64,000 bases of DNA from Gorsachius magnificus (GCA_034008185.1 CM067081.1:15871821-15935820); one strand, 5' to 3'; positions 39,601 through 53,976 are shown, numbered from the stretch's first letter. Program-made: numbers and translations. The notes: a model not told the origin generated them from the letters alone.

Positions 39601-40114
39601 TGTTATGGGTCTAGATGGGCTGGAGTTAACTTTCTCCGTAGCAGCCTGTATGGTGCTGTGTTTGGATTTGTGGCTAAACCAGTGTTGGTAACACAGCGGT
39701 GTCTTGGGTCTTGGGTCTTGGTGAACAGGGTTTTCACAGCACCAAGGCTTTCTCTGTTTCACACTCTGTCCCCACAGTGTGTGGAAGAGGCTGGGTGGGA
39801 AAGAGGCTGGGAGGGGACACAGCCGGGACGGCTGACCCAAATTCTCCAAAGGGATATTCCTTCTGATATAATGTCATGCTCAGCAATAAAATTGGGCTGG
39901 CAGAAGAAGAAGGTGGAGGGAAGGTTGTCTTCCAAGGTAATCATTGCCTGGAGATTTGGCTGGGCATCAATCTGCTTGTGGGAGTTGATGAGCCTTTGCA
40001 TCACTTTCCCCCTCCCACCCCACCCCTTTCTTTCACTTATTAAACTGTCTGTACCTCAGTCCATGAGTTTTCTCTTTTTTGCATTTCCTAATCTCTCACC
40101 CATCTCCCTGTGCA
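39601..40114 (+). mobile_element. diverged solo ERV LTR (ERVL-like)
   Basis: It resembles the LTRs at 30.3 and 58.6 kb in order: TAGCAGCCTGTATGGTGCTG, then GCTGGGAGGGGACACAGCC, then GATATAATGTCATGCTCAGC, then a CTTATTAAACTGTC polyadenylation-region motif and CCATGAGTTTTCTC. It is clearly older or from another subfamily, and its 3' edge is not sharp. It contains a short TCTTGGG triplication at about 39703. No internal proviral sequence is present. Confidence 0.7.
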
Positions 40115-43100
40115 TTGCGATTTCTTGAGACTAAGCCCAGTGAAGCATAGTCTGCTTCAGAACCTTCCTGGTATTTTTCCACAAAATGAACCTTCATCCT
40201 TCTTCTCGCCTCAGATTTGCTTGGCACCCTCCTTTTGGATGCAAAATGGCCTCTGAGCAACACAGACTTGAAGTCCCCTCATGATTGTTACGGGCCATTT
40301 TTCTTGGCTGGGGCCTAGACTGTAGGGGGAGGCACATCACCATGGCTTCTGCACTCCATTTCCATAGACTTTACCCCTGAGGGGGCTCTCTTCAAAGGAG
40401 TCCCTTGGCACCTGGAATCCAGGGCTACGTACCCTTTTTGCAGGCTGTGTGAGGGTAAAAACCTCCAGCCAGCCCTGCCTGGGCACTGGGGTCCTGCTGG
40501 GGTCCCTCGGCACTGTGTCAGCCCATCCCTGGAGAGAGGAAATCCAGCTCTTCCCTCCTGTTTGGTTGGATCAAGGTGCATTGAGCTATTTCCCAGCAAG
40601 ATCTATCTCACGTCCCACTGCTTTAGGGGAGGAAAGGACAGAGGAAGGGATTAGATGTTCAGGTTCAACACAAACAATGCAACAAGAACTAACACATCTA
40701 GGTTACTAATAATGTAGCAATCAAACAACATTTCTCAACTTGTGGATTTACCATCTTCTTACAGTGTCTAGAATTGCTTTGCATTTAATGACTTCATACT
40801 TACAACAGTTTAATTGGGACACCATGTGGGAAAAAAATCTAAATATAGAGACAAGTTTTTACAATAATAATCTTGAGCAATAAACCTCAAGGGAAATGGC
40901 ATTCTTGTAAATGTTACCTACCTGTGCTAGTTCTGACATCCTCCATTTTTTAATTTGTCTACTCCATTGGTCAGTGATCAGGAGTCTCTCTTTCCTCCAG
41001 CTAACAGACACATGTGAATCTCTCAAAATTTTCCATATAATAATTTGCTTTGTTCAGTTTAAATCAAAGTCCTAAGATACGACCTTTAGGTGCATGCAGC
41101 CCTTCCTCCCTCCAGAAGCACACATACAGGACACGGGGAAGGGAAGAGGGAAGGAGGTCAGCCAGCCGCATTTCACTGCAGCGTGGATCCAAACCTTGCT
41201 GGGCAGGAGCAGTGGCGTAGCCTCCTACGCCTCCTTTCACTTGTGAGTCCCCTTTTTGTAGCTGACTGTCCCTATCTATCTGTAAGTCTGGCTCCACACT
41301 GTCTCTAAAGGACTGAGTCAAGATGTGATCTAAAGCCCTGTGTACATCTTGTCTTGACAAAACCATAACCCTTCATGTAGGAAATGTTTAACTTAGTATT
41401 TCGACTAAGGCAACCTCAGATTGCTTGTAACGCTGCAGCAAATCTCTGTGATAAGCAGCAGAGTCCCATCTAAAACAGATTGATCATGTAACGGTGTTGC
41501 AAGGGCAGGCAGAGTAGCTGTGACAGCACGGGGAGGCATCTTGCACTCCATCTGTCCACACTAAATGTAACCCAAACTAAGGAGCAGTCAGTGTCTGAAG
41601 CTTTTCCTGACTCATCCTGAGGATCTGCACATGTCCGTACCATGCTGGGACAGCATGGTCAGTTTGGGTTTCGGTGGTGATGGAGGCCAGGGTTTGAAAG
41701 GCTGGGTAAACACAGCAAGACTTCACCTTCTTTACCCCCTTTTCCTGCCTTTACCTGTGGTGAGCTTCATGGACTTGTATAGGTCTTTGGGAAAAGTGCT
41801 GGAAGTGTAAGTAACGTTACCAAAATTTTGCATTTAGCCTGATTTGCAAAATCCTATTTCTATCAAAAAATTAAACAGCCCCGAAACACCAAAGAGTTGA
41901 TAAATTTCATTGTAAACCGGCACTCAGTAAAGCAATTCCAGAGGAATTACAGACTTATCACCAGGGGTTTATGCTCTAGTATAAAAGGTGTGAGACTGGA
42001 TTTGAATGCAGTCAACACAAGACCAGTGCAGAGGCTTGATTTAACCTCATGTGTATTAGAGAGAGTTGAGATTCAGCTAGGAGGACTGCAAAAACTAAAA
42101 ACAGCCATATGTAAACTCATAGGTGAAACATTTTTTTACACCTTTTCTTTTTTCCCCAGTGTCAGCTATGATCTTGTTATTGTCTCTATTCAAATGATTT
42201 CCCATTCACAGAACTGACTCAAGGCTTGAAGCTGTCTGCTGGTCAGACAGGTCCTCTGGGTGTGGGATGGGTCCTTTTCTGACTGATTTCCAGTAACTGA
42301 GTATAAAGACAGTAACATCACCTTGTTGGTAAACTTGGTTATACCACTGAGATGTTTTTTTACCAAAAATTTCCTTCCTTGAGCAGAATTGTAGCCTCTG
42401 TTTCACACAAAGCAAGTTATGCTGAGTTTCCCAACATGGTGGATTTTGACTTTGGCACCCTGAAAAAGCAACACAACCATAAAAAAGCTGCACAACCAAA
42501 TAAGGACCGCTTGCACTCGGGTGGTGAGGAGTGAGTCATGAAGAAGCCTCGCTAACTTTAGAACAGTTATGCACTTAGCTGCTCACTGTCCTGAGTGGTT
42601 GCTTAAGCAAACCCCACGTGAGTATTTATCACTCCATTTCTTTGAAACTGAAGTGGTACACTGGGCCCTGTGCATATAACTAGATTCCTAAAATCTCCTG
42701 GGTTAGCTGTGGCTTGTAACTGCCTGTTGATCATGCCTGCCAAAGGCACTGCTGAGCTGGGCAGTTCAGGTGTTGGTGCTTACGTTACAGACACCTGCAG
42801 TGTGCTATTTCCCACCCCACAGGCTGTCATCCTGAGATAAAAAACCCTCTTACTGTTACTGCATGTTTTAGTAGTACTCCTGACTCCATCTGTGATGCAC
42901 TTATCTCAGATTTTTCTACAAAGCTGCAAGAAGAAATAGAATCAGATGTAGCCACAAGACCTCTTAATTGTTCTTTTTATTCTGTTACGATGAATATATA
43001 ATTTAAAAGCAGTAAATCTGCATTAAGAAATGTTTGCCTTATGAAAAATATATAGAAATTGTTGCATCACTGCCTCAAGGAGATCCATAAAGCATGGGAA

Positions 43101-43699
43101 CTTCTCACCTTTTTTGGATTTTTTTTCCCCTTTCTTTTTTATGATCTAATATTTTACTTTTCCATCCTGTCTGTTTTTCTACATTTCATTTCATTTTTTT
43201 CCCTCAGAGGGTCTCTTCTCTAAATTATGTAAAATTTACCAAACTATTAGAGCTTCTTCCAACCAAACAATATTTGACAAATGACATGTTATAATAGTGT
43301 GCAAAATTTATGCAATAGGTATAGACTTGATGGGGTTGCAACTGATCATAGCAGGAGTTTGACAGTGTCTAATTTGTAAAAAGCTTAATAAATACATTAA
43401 TACACGCGCTTTAAAAGAACTTTGATGTTAATCTAAAAAAATGAATATCCAAATGTCATTTCGTTTCATTTCTTGCAAACACAACCTCCTGCCTCTTGTA
43501 GGGCAATAACTCAACCTCAGGTGAAGCGTTACTCAAGTGAAGCCCTGTGCTTGTTCCCTTCTCCTCATTTTTCTTTGTTCCAAGAAATGAATTTTCCTTT
43601 GTCCTCACCCTTTCGAGGTGACCCTACAGGCCAGAAACGGGAAGCATGTGAGACATCTAAAGAAAGAGGTAGGGAGATGTTAGTGTATGAGGTTTATGT

Positions 43700-44350
43700 G
43701 GCAAGGTTTTGATAGCAGGGGGGCTGCGGGGGTGGCCTTTTTAAGAAGACCCACAGGTGCCCCCATGTCAGATACAGCCAGTTCCAGCAGGCTCCGAAAG
43801 ACCTGCCACTGCCCAAAGCTGAGCCCATCAGTGATGCTGGTGGCGCCTCTGTGATAACGTATTTAAGACACGGTAAAGAATGCTGTACAGCAGCTGGGAG
43901 AGAGGAGTGAGAACATGTGAGAGGAGCAGCCCTGCAGCCCCCCAGGCCAGTGCAGCAGGAGGGCAAGAGGGGCTCAAGGTGCTGGATCAGAGATCCCCCT
44001 GCAGCCCCTGGGGCAGCCCATGGTGGGGCAGGCTGTGCCCCTGCAGCCCAGGGAGGCCCACAGGGGAGCAGATCCCCACCTGCAGCCCGGGGAGGACCCC
44101 ACACTGGAACAGGTGTTTTAGTTTTGTTCTTATTTCTCACTATCTTAATCTGTCATAAACCATCAATAAATTAAATTGATTTTCCCTAAGTCAAGTCTGT
44201 TTTGCCTGTGGTGGTCATTGGTAAGCAAGCTCCCTGTCCTTATCTCAACCCACAAGCTTTTTTAATCTTATTTTCTCCCCCTGTTCTCCTGAGGAGGGGG
44301 AGTGAGAGAGCAGCTGGGTGGGCACCTAGCATCCAGCCAAGGTCAACCCA
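43700..44350 (+). mobile_element. solo ERV LTR of a second family
   Basis: Recognised by the LTR-like order: CATGTCAGATACAGCCAG, TATA-like GTATTTAAG at about 43859, a GC-rich repeated block (several near-repeats of GCAGCCC with GGGGCAG), AATAAA at 44165, then GAGGAGGGGGAGTGAGAGAG and a terminal GCCAAGGTCAACCCA. Its right edge is the CA at 44349-44350; the left edge is approximate. No coding proviral parts are adjacent. Confidence 0.72.
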
Positions 44351-46263
44351 CTAGAGTTATAGGGCTTTCAGGGCAAAAAAATGGAAAGGGGAATTTCACA
44401 TCACAATTTCATCACTGCCAAAAGTCTGCTTAGACTCTTTTCCAGGCACCAAAGTCTGTCTGTATTAAGGAGTAAAGCAGATGCGGAGGGTGAAACAGCA
44501 GGTCCTGAGGCCCAGGCACCAATGTGGGAGGGGGCTGCTCCAGACCTGCTCAGGTCTGGTCCGGCAGGCTGAGCGTCTGCTGGCGGGGTGGGGTGTTTTG
44601 GCTCAGTACCATCGGAAGGGGACACGGTTTTCTCATGCCCAGCTGATCCTGGTGTGAACCGAAGTGCAATGAATGCAGAGGGTTGGGAGACTGGTTTTGG
44701 AAACACACGCCTGGTCTGGAGTGAAACGCTCCTGGAGGCACACCCAGCGCCCTGGCCCTTTAAAATCAACTTGACGTCATTACGTTTTCTCCAGAGGCAG
44801 TTGTCTCTGCCAGGTGATTATGGCTGAACACAGGTCGGGAACAATAGGCTTTTGTGTATTTTAAACCTTTATGATCCTTTGCATTAACAGGTAACAAAAG
44901 AAGATTACACATTAAAGGAAGATTGTCCTCAGTCCTGCCTCTGTGTCCTAAAAATTTACTGTAAGTTTGCATTTTTACACAATGCAAGTTTAAATTTGTA
45001 TGGAAACCAAGGAGGAAACTAGCTTAGGGTTTTTTGGTATTGGGTTGGGGTTGTTTTTCTGCAAATAAACAACCCTTTACAGTTAGAGTTCATTTGTCAC
45101 AGCATTCTGTCTGAGCATGACCTGCCCCAGCCTGCTGTTACTGGGGCTTGTTGGCATTTATTGCTCTGCAAAAGGTGGAAAGAGTTTTGGCTCCATTGCA
45201 TCAGTAACAGATCAGTGACCATACCATGACAAGGAGGAAAAAAAAAAAAAAAGCAAGCTCAGGATGTTTTATACAACTCCAATACAGCTGGTTTTCTGTA
45301 GCTTACAATTAGTTTAAATTCATCGTTGGCGTAGAGTGAAGCCAGTGGTGTTGCTCCAGGAATGTGCTCTCTGTCTAGGCCACAGCAGGACATTAACCTG
45401 TATTGCCTGTTGCACTGTGGATTGTGACAGCTTCCCAGATCCTAAGAAAAAAAAGTAGTCACTTCAATAATGTGAATGTTCTCCAGTAAAGGTGGCTTTC
45501 CTGTGGTTAATACAGACAATAATGTCAGATCTTAAAAGAGCAAATGCATCATGCTCTTGGTGACACCAGTGTTTGTAGAATTAGTAGTCTTCGTTCCTTG
45601 CCTTATTATCATAGTTCCATATGAAGAGATAAAAACTTCATATTGTTCTACTTTCACTTGGGATCTCTGACCGAAACCACTGAGGGCAGTTACATTAATT
45701 GCAAGAATATGCAAACAGGATTTAGCTTCTAGGGAACTCTGCCCTACCTGTCCCCAGGTTTCAAAAAAATCCCAGCCCATGACTGCCCCATCAAAAAATG
45801 CAGCAGATCATAAAACAGCTCTATAGCTGCCCACCAAGCCAAATTTGTAGGCACCGTTGCATGAAAGCAAAGTTCACATGTTCGCACTAGGTGTCTTCAA
45901 GATGAAGATTTGGATCAATCTTTGATCAAGTTTTTTTGTGCACATTGTCAGTTTTCCCTGTTGGACCCAATGTATAGCTGGCCTGTTATATAGCTTATAG
46001 CCTCTTCTGTACCTCTACAGAATTTGACTCTGTTGCTGTAAGGCATTTCCCATGATTATTTTATTTCTACATAGTATTTTTATGAATGTATATGAGCCTT
46101 ATTTCTTTGCAACTTTGTCTTGTAATATGAACTCAAACTGAAGAGAAGCAGTTATGAAACCAGAAGGCATAATTATTTACTTAATTTTTGTACAGAATGC
46201 ATACGTGCTAGCAGGCTGTTCACCCCAGGTAATATTTACGGTAGCATAACATTAACTTGCAAA

Positions 46264-47561
46264 GTTAAGGCACATGGAGGCCAGGGAGGTAATTCGAGAT
46301 AGCGAGCATGGCTTCACCAAGGGCAAGTCCTACCTGATGAACCTAGTGGCTTTCTATGATGGTGTGACAACAACAGAGGACAAGGGAAAACCAGTGGACG
46401 TCATCTATGTGGACTTCTGCAAAGCCTTTGACATGGTACCCCACAACATCCTTCTCTCTAAATTGGAGAGGTATGGATTTGATGGGTGGACTGTTTGGTG
46501 GATAAGGAACTGGCTGGATGGCCGCATCCAGAGGGTAGTGGTCAACAGCTCAATGTCCGGATGGAGACCAGTGACGAGTGGTGTCCCTCAGGGGTCCGTA
46601 CTGGGACCGGTGCTGTTTAATATTTTCATCAATGACTTAGACAGCAAGATCAAGTGCACCCTCAGCAAGTTTGTGGACGACACCAAGCTGAGTGGTGCGG
46701 TTGACACACCAGAAGGACGGGATGTCATCCAGAGAGACCTGGACACGCTGGAGAGCTGGGCCTGTGTGAACATCATGAGGTTCAACAAGGCCACGTGCAA
46801 GGTCCTGCACCTGGGTCAGGGTAACCCCCAGTATCAGTACAGGCTGGGGGAAGAAAGGATCGAGAGCAGCCCTGCTGAGAGGGACTTGGGGGTACTGATG
46901 GATGAAAAACTGGACATGAGGCGGCAATGTGCGCTGGCAGCCCAGAAGGCCAGCCATACTCTGGGCTGCATCAGGAGAAGCGTGGCCAGCAGGTCGAGGG
47001 AGGTGATTCTGCCCCTCTACTATGCTCTGGTGAGACCTCACCTGGAGTACCGCGTCCAGCTCTGGAGCCCTCAGCACAAGAAGGACATGGAACTGTTGGA
47101 GCGGGTCCAGAGGAGGGCTACAGAAATGATCCGAGGGCTGGAGCACCTCTCCTATGAGGACAGGCTGAGAGAGTTGGGCTTGTTCAGCCTGGAGAAGAGA
47201 AGGCTGCGGGGAGACCTGATTGTGGCCTTCCAGTACTTAAAGGGGGCCTATAGAAAAGATGGGGAAAATGTTTTTAGCAGGGCCAGCTGTGACAGGTCAA
47301 GGGGTAATGGTTTTAAACTGAAGCAGGGTAGGTTTAGACTGGATCTAAGGAAGAAATTCTTTACAACGAGGGTGGTGAAACACTGGAACAGGTTGCCCAG
47401 AGAGGCAGTGGAGGCCCCATCCCTGGAAACATTCAAGGCCAGGTTGGATGGGGCTCTGAGCAACCTGATCTAGTTAGTGGTGTCCCTGCTGACTGCAGGG
47501 GGGTTGGACTAGATGACCTCTAGGGGTCCCTTCCAACCCAAAACATTCTATGATTCTATGA
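46264..47561 (+). mobile_element. CR1 LINE, longest copy, open RT-containing frame
   Basis: A 1.3-kb 5'-truncated CR1. An uninterrupted frame of 399 codons (46274-47473) covers the central and C-terminal reverse transcriptase and the region behind it. Visible motifs are [35 protein letters not shown], the active-site box FVDDTKL (FVDD, where many LINEs have YADD or FADD), [11 protein letters not shown] and [13 protein letters not shown]. The tail at 47506-47561 has GACTAGATGACCTC and ATTCTATGATTCTATGA. The endonuclease and ORF1 are absent, so it cannot move on its own. The lack of stops suggests a fairly young insertion. Confidence 0.96.
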
Positions 47562-50500
47562 AGAGTGCAGAAAGATGTTCTATCATTAGGGGCTCTGTAC
47601 ATACAGCTAAGTGAAATGGATAGAGACTAATGCTGTGAATGGAACGAAGTGCGACGTAAGTATACCTCAAGGTGGCAATGCACTTTCTCACATGGTGAAC
47701 AAGCAGTAAATGGATATGCTAGGCAGCTAAGGGAATATTATGCTACATGAATAGCAAGAGTTTAATGGTTGGAGATACACAGGAGCAGAAATTGCTGAGA
47801 GAAAAGATTTGAATATGCCTACACTTAATGGCAAAATTTTGTGGTTAATTGTGAAAAGAAAAAAACTTTGGTAATGTTGACTGCTTGAAACACACCAGTC
47901 TCCGTTTTCGGCATGCAACCTCATGCAACTTCACTGATTTAGCAACTGAACTGTGTGGAGCCTCACTTGGTTTAGTGATCATGTGATATAAGCATCCTCG
48001 CAGGGATCAGGAAGCTATCCCCGCTTCCCCAGTGAACTGGGAAGCCAACCCACTTGAATATGAGTGTGTCTTTCTCAGCAATTTTCTAGCTTCTTTATTA
48101 GCTGGTACTGCTACACCACCCCCTGCCACAACACAGCCCCTTCAGCTGAAGGTTGTGTCAGATCTAGACAGCACACTGAAACCTGGCTTAGGACTTCAGA
48201 CTTGTCTTCTCCAGGCAGCACAGCACATTAGTAACCCTGTCCCTATCAATGCTCTTCTACAGGGCCTTTTTTTTTTATTCTTACCCTGCTAATCACTTGA
48301 CTAAAAGCCCTACTACAGCAACCTGTTTCCTTCCATTTTTAGGTTCTCCCCCTCAAGCTCTCATATCAGCCTTTCAACTTTCACACTGTCTGGAATCTCA
48401 GCTGGTAGATAGCTGAAGCTGCATGGACGAAGGTGGCCTCAGTTGCCCTTAAAAGGGCAACCACAGAAGCATAAGGCATGGTATATATTTACCTAGTTCA
48501 GGGTTTCAGAGGTGCTTGAAAAGAGCAAGTATTATCCAATTCAAAATTATAGCACTAAATGAACCTATGATTGCTGTAGAGATTAATACTGTAGCAAATA
48601 TGTCCTTAAAAAGAGCTGCTGGAGTCGTGTGAGGTATGTGGAAGCTTGGTAGGAGTGACTGAACCCTTTCAACTCTGCATAATGAGGGAAGAGATCAGAA
48701 ACCCACGCTATAGGAGAGGTCCAGTTTTAGCAAACTGAGTAATCTAGTCAAAATGAAATGTTGCAATATGGCTTTGAAACAGAAGCTGGCAATACCTAAA
48801 AAGTGTGGTAAAAACTGGCAATGTTTGCTTCCTCTGTGGGGGATCACATCATCCTGTAGAAGCTCAGCCCTGCTGTGTGCCTTGGTCACTGACGACCAAA
48901 GCACAGGTATGGTCCCCAGCCAAGGAAGAGTTCAGCAGGTGACCCGGAGGGTGTCTGTGGCTCTGTGGGAGGCTGGTGAAGGGACGGGGGCTGACTGCCC
49001 ACCAGCAGCTTGTGCTCAGCTGCAGAGCACACAGTGCGGGGCTTGCAAAGTCCCTGCTTCTCCAGACCAGAGCCTGGTCCTGAGAGCTCTCCAAAAGGCA
49101 GCATTTCTGGAGCTGGTGACTGCTCCTGGTCTAGCTACTTCTGCAGCTTCTGGCTGCTGCCTGTGGGCTGTTGTCTCCTCCTGGGCTGTAAAAGACATGA
49201 ACACCCCTCTGTAAGGTTGTTCTGTACTGTCTTCTGCTGACCTGAGAAAAAAAGATCCCTGGAAGTTTTCAAGCCTTAAAAGAAGATAAGCAGAGTTCAT
49301 GGTTGGTTTTGTTAAGGCTTATTAAGTCCAGCTCCAGAAGGGATGATGTTTGGCCCCATGCAATGAATAATCATTGTGTTTAGGAGTAAGCAAAAGATAC
49401 CACCCACGGGTGCCCTGTGTGAAGGAATTTGCATGAACAGACATAGTCTTCTACCAGCAAAAGCACATTGCTTTGTCTCTAGAAACCATTAATTAAACCG
49501 AGTTATTGTTAAGAAGTCAGCGTAGTAGCACTCATTTGCTCCCTCAGTGCTTTGGCTTCTTTTGGTGTTGTGAATTTAAATGTTGCTCTTACATGATGCT
49601 AAAGTCCTGTTGTGAGAGTTATGGAAAATGCTTAAAATGAGCAGGCATGATACTTAGACCTACCTATGCGATTTGAAAGTATAGTTTGGCTTTCATTAGA
49701 AACTTATATTGTTTGACAGATGACTAATATCTGACTTCTGTGATATATTGTAATAAACAAAACATATGGAACTTAGGATTTTAAGTCTAGAAGGTATAGT
49801 TGTGATCATCTGTTCTGATTTTCTTCATAGCACTAAGAAAAGAGTTTCTTTAACTTTTGTCCTTGAGTTCTGTTATGTTTTTGACTGCAGTTTCCTGGGG
49901 TACCAGCCCTGCAGTCATTTCCTTGGGGAAAGTAAAATTTGACCCAAAATTATGAACACATCCGGAAAACGTTTTGACAGGAAGGATATTCTTCAATGGT
50001 GAGTACTTCAAAGGAAATGTATATTTTTGGTCAGATGCAGCAGCACTGTGGATGGGTAGCTGAGAGGGGCTAATGAATGACAATTACTGAGAATATGTGC
50101 AATAACCCTAAACCTTCCATGCAGATAAATCTATTCCTGACCTGAGCTAGGAAATGGAAGGAAGCGGTAAAAATACTTCCTAAAAGGATTTTTGTAAACT
50201 GATTGTTTTTCAACCCTTTGGCATGTATCACAATACAAAATCCTTGGTGAAAAAAAGCCAGTTTTGACTGAAGGTCGATGTGAATGTGCCTGCTGAGCGG
50301 CAGGGTTGGTAGCTGCTGCACACAAGCAGGTTTGGATTTTCACCCTTCCTGGTGTTCCTGCCATGTCCTTGCTCTGGGCAGGATCCAAAGCTCATGAAAG
50401 TCATCAGAAAGATTTCGCTGGTAGGAGGTAGATGACTGAGCTTGTGGGACATAGCCCATTGTCCAGAAGTCCTCTTTGTCTCAGTGAGTACCACCTCCTA

Positions 50501-53500
50501 TTTCCTCTCCTTCACATCCTTATACGTGGCCTAGCACAAAATGAGTTCCAACAAATGGGTAAAGGTTCCCATGTTGTAGCAAAAAGCATATTGGATTTTA
50601 GCTGGCAGTTCTTGTACTCGGGTAAACAGTTCAACCAGAAACTACTGTAATTTGAACTCAGAGGATAATAACACTTGGATTTTCCTTCCCTGTTAAATTG
50701 GCTTTCTTTCAAGTCCTTTGTATGTGTTAAGTCAACAGGTACTGTATTCCCAGGTACAGTATGAGCAACATCTAGGGTTGCAGGGAATTAAAATTATATG
50801 GGCTAATTGAAGACATAGAGAGCTGCCAGGGGTTAATTTCTAATGACAGTGGTAAATAGATTCCCCTAAGGTGTTTGTCTCCTAGCAAACAGTGCAAGAA
50901 TGCACCATGATTTAGCATGCTTGTGCCATGTTCCTCTCTCATTCTCACTTACCACTTTATGCCAGATCTTATTTACAAAAGGAATCTCTGTGTTTTTCCT
51001 TAATGCACGTTTTGATTGTCTTCTGCCATTCAGACCAATGCAATTGGTTCAAGGACAGGGAACCTACTAGAAGAGCCAGAAACATGTAATTTAAGTATTT
51101 TGGTCATCAGACTTTAATCATCTGAAATCCATTGCATCTCATTCATCAGGTTCTCTGTATGAACAAATATAAAGGGACAGACACTGCCAAGAAAAAATAA
51201 TCTCATTAAATGATAAGAGGCACAATAGGTGGCATGCAGGACCCTCTGAATCTCTCGTTCTCTCACTTGTGGCCATTGATGGAATCTAGACTAGGGACTA
51301 AACTTTTACATGTCTAGAAAAGAGATGACTATGACTGAGATTGGGTGAGAATTTCATCCTTTGTAAAGTTTTCTTTCATATGCATGTACGTGTTTCTAAA
51401 CATTGAAAACAGTTTTGTGTGAGTTCCAAGACTTAGGTAACATATTTAAATGTCTTCCTGTTAACCTACTCCTTTGTGTGAGGATTCCTTTCTATCCTGG
51501 TAGAACTGCACTTTTAAAGTCATAATATCACGTAAAGGCCGGATTTTTCTCTTCCTCTGTTGTGGGTGGAAGATGAGCTGTGTATCTGAAGGACTCGAGG
51601 GCAGACCATCCCCTGCCTGGTTCTTCAGACCTCCCTGCTCAGCAAGACACAGCAGGGGAGATGGCAGCAGCAGGAGGGAGAAGAGAGGCACTATTCAAGC
51701 TGGCACACTGGAGACACTGCTTCAGGAGTGGGAACTGCTTGGTTCAATGGTCTGTCTGTTCATTATGCATCAAAGACTCAGATGAAATTCTTGCTGAATG
51801 TTAGGCACCTTTAGGTACTTGTGCAACTGAAACATACTGCATATAGTTAAGGACTTCTGTGCACTGCTTCTTCTTAGATCACTTAGATTTGGGCTTTGGT
51901 ATTTTGCTGGAGGTGGCACTTGAATTTCTCTTGGAGCTTATGCCTTGTATGACTGAAACAAGTTGTTCTTCCTCAGTAGTTCTTGCATGAGAAGGTGACA
52001 TAGCATGAAAATTCTCATCACTTTCCTTAGAAGAAAACCTCTCACTTCAAAATGTCTTCAAAACACACAGGAAAAGCAAACACCTTTAGAAATAGTGGTT
52101 ATTCTGATATCAGTGTCCTCACTGTGCAGTTACACAGAGTTCAGAGGTCTCACGTCCCTTGAGCTTCTTATAGGTGTTTTGAGTGTTTGATTCACCTCTT
52201 CCTGGTGCGGGTCTGTATCATCGCATATAGGGAAAGTGCCAGAAATATCAGCAATGATCCATGAATATTTTATTCTCTGGTCCAGGAAGTTCTGCTTTGT
52301 TTATAGCCTCATACAAGTAGTACTAAACACTTCTAAACCAGTCAGAAACTGACACTGGAAATTCCCTTTGTGTGTGGGACATTGTCTGCAGACATAAGGA
52401 AACAGGATGACACAAAATCTCTGCTTTACCTTTCCCTTAATATGAATTCATTGCAGTCTAAAGGAAATGGTGCATTTCAATCTAAAATCAAGGTGACAAA
52501 GATATGGATCATTGCTCAAAGTCTACCCTTATCAAGAGAAAAGGTTACACTCTGACTAACAGACAGGCAAACCCAGTTGGCATCTGGCCACATGCTTTGA
52601 AATCCTGCTCCTGTTCTGTAGTGACCATGAATCTGATTATTCTAAAGTAACATTGCCTAATGGTGTACTTACTCTAATCAATGAAGTTTGACCCAGGAAG
52701 GATTTTGACTGACTATATGGCTTCAGGAAATAGTTTTTAAGACTGGTTTGTAAATTTATTTTTTTTTTCCCCTAAAAATGCTCAGCATCCATACCTCTTA
52801 TTGTTCTATCTGTAGAAGCAAAATACTCGGTCAGATTTATTTACTATACTTACTTTGAATGATAACAAAAGCAATACACTAACTAACAGAGCAAAAGGGT
52901 CCTTGCTTATGAATTGCATCCAATGGTATTTTATTGTTCAGTCCATTCTGAAAAGAAGGTCTAGCTGTATCACTTTATGGATGTGTTGAATCATGTCATC
53001 ATATTATGCCTTCACAATGACAAAGTAAACCGAGACATTGTTAGAGCTTCATCATCTCTCTTCTGACCAGCACTTCTGAGCATCAAAACATATATTCAAA
53101 CATTACGTGTTAAAGGGAATATGCTTTCGCAATGCAGGACCAGGAAGCAATGCTCTGATTGATTCCTGAGAAAATAGTTCAGGTAGAAGCAAACGCAGTA
53201 GGGAATGAGTGAGGCCCAAGAAGGGAGCAATTCTGCGTATACCAGCATGGTGATGGCATGACAGCATCAAACTGCGGTCATGCTAGTACAGGTATGTGCT
53301 ATGTAGCGCTCGTCTGTACACCGTGCTTATTCCTTTTTTCTCATTTCAATTTATTAATGTGCAAGTATATTTTGAACATGTAATAGTTACTGTTTCTTGA
53401 AGATTTTGAAAGATGTGTACTTATGTGACTATGACTATGGCAATCACAGTAACAGTGCAGAAATATGATATCATATTCAATTTACTGAATAGATTTTTCT

Positions 53501-53976
53501 ATTTCTTATTTTTGCATTGGAATGAAGTATTTTAGGTATTATCAAAAAGAGGACACCTTTCTGCTGTGTTACCATTCTGCATCTCTAAAGCAATGGAGTC
53601 AATATTCGTTCTGCAGCCAGTGTGTAAGGATGGCAAACAGCAAGCCCTCACATTCATATGAAACCAAGAGGAGAGAGTGAGCTGCTATGTCTTCACATCA
53701 GGGATTACACATCAAGACTGTTCATCTTTGCCACTTTCTGAGCATACAGCTTTCCAGGGATATGAAAGCTAAAGTTTTCTTTTTTTTAATCTTCTTTCTG
53801 ACACATTGAATATATCTGTTTGCTCTCCCTGAAGAACTGTGGTCCATGCAGTAAATCTGCAGATATTTTCATATGAGAGCGGCAGGTTCAGAAGTTGTTC
53901 ATGTCAGGAACAAGATAGTCAAAACAAGAGGTAACATGTCTAGCATCTGAAAGAAAACCTAAGAATATGGACATTT
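47562..53976. other. intergenic sequence, no supported gene
   Basis: Mostly AT-rich with a GC-richer patch at 48900-49200, where a 153-codon plus-strand frame (48753-49214) shows no motif and is not called. No repeats of a known family were identified. Confidence 0.4.

Larger units (their letters stand above)
37932..46263. other. sequence upstream of MMP7, only LTRs recognised
   Basis: About 8 kb holding two solo LTRs (39601-40114, 43700-44350) and otherwise single-copy-looking DNA. Several exon-like frames on the minus strand (for example 41000-40922) have weaker splice sites and do not chain by phase. No metalloproteinase exon was seen. Confidence 0.4.

Noticed and set aside
39502..40128. 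208-codon plus-strand frame
   Set aside because: It runs through the solo LTR; the translated product has no resemblance to retroviral or host proteins.
40922..41000. Minus-strand exon-like segment starting WRKERLLITDQW
   Set aside because: The donor GTAGGT is fair but the acceptor tract is weak, and its phases (2 to 0) do not chain directly with the candidate at 37865-37931.
42206..42499. 97-codon minus-strand frame that reads like a protein (for example KKTSQWYNQVYQQ)
   Set aside because: The possible acceptor is weak, phases do not match neighbouring candidates and no family is recognised.
43694..44174. Frames on both strands up to 148 codons, Pro/Gly/Ala-rich
   Set aside because: They fall in the GC-rich repeated block of a solo LTR.
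48753..49214. 153-codon plus-strand frame
   Set aside because: A GC-richer patch with no recognisable domain, no splice context and an overlapping minus-strand frame of similar quality.
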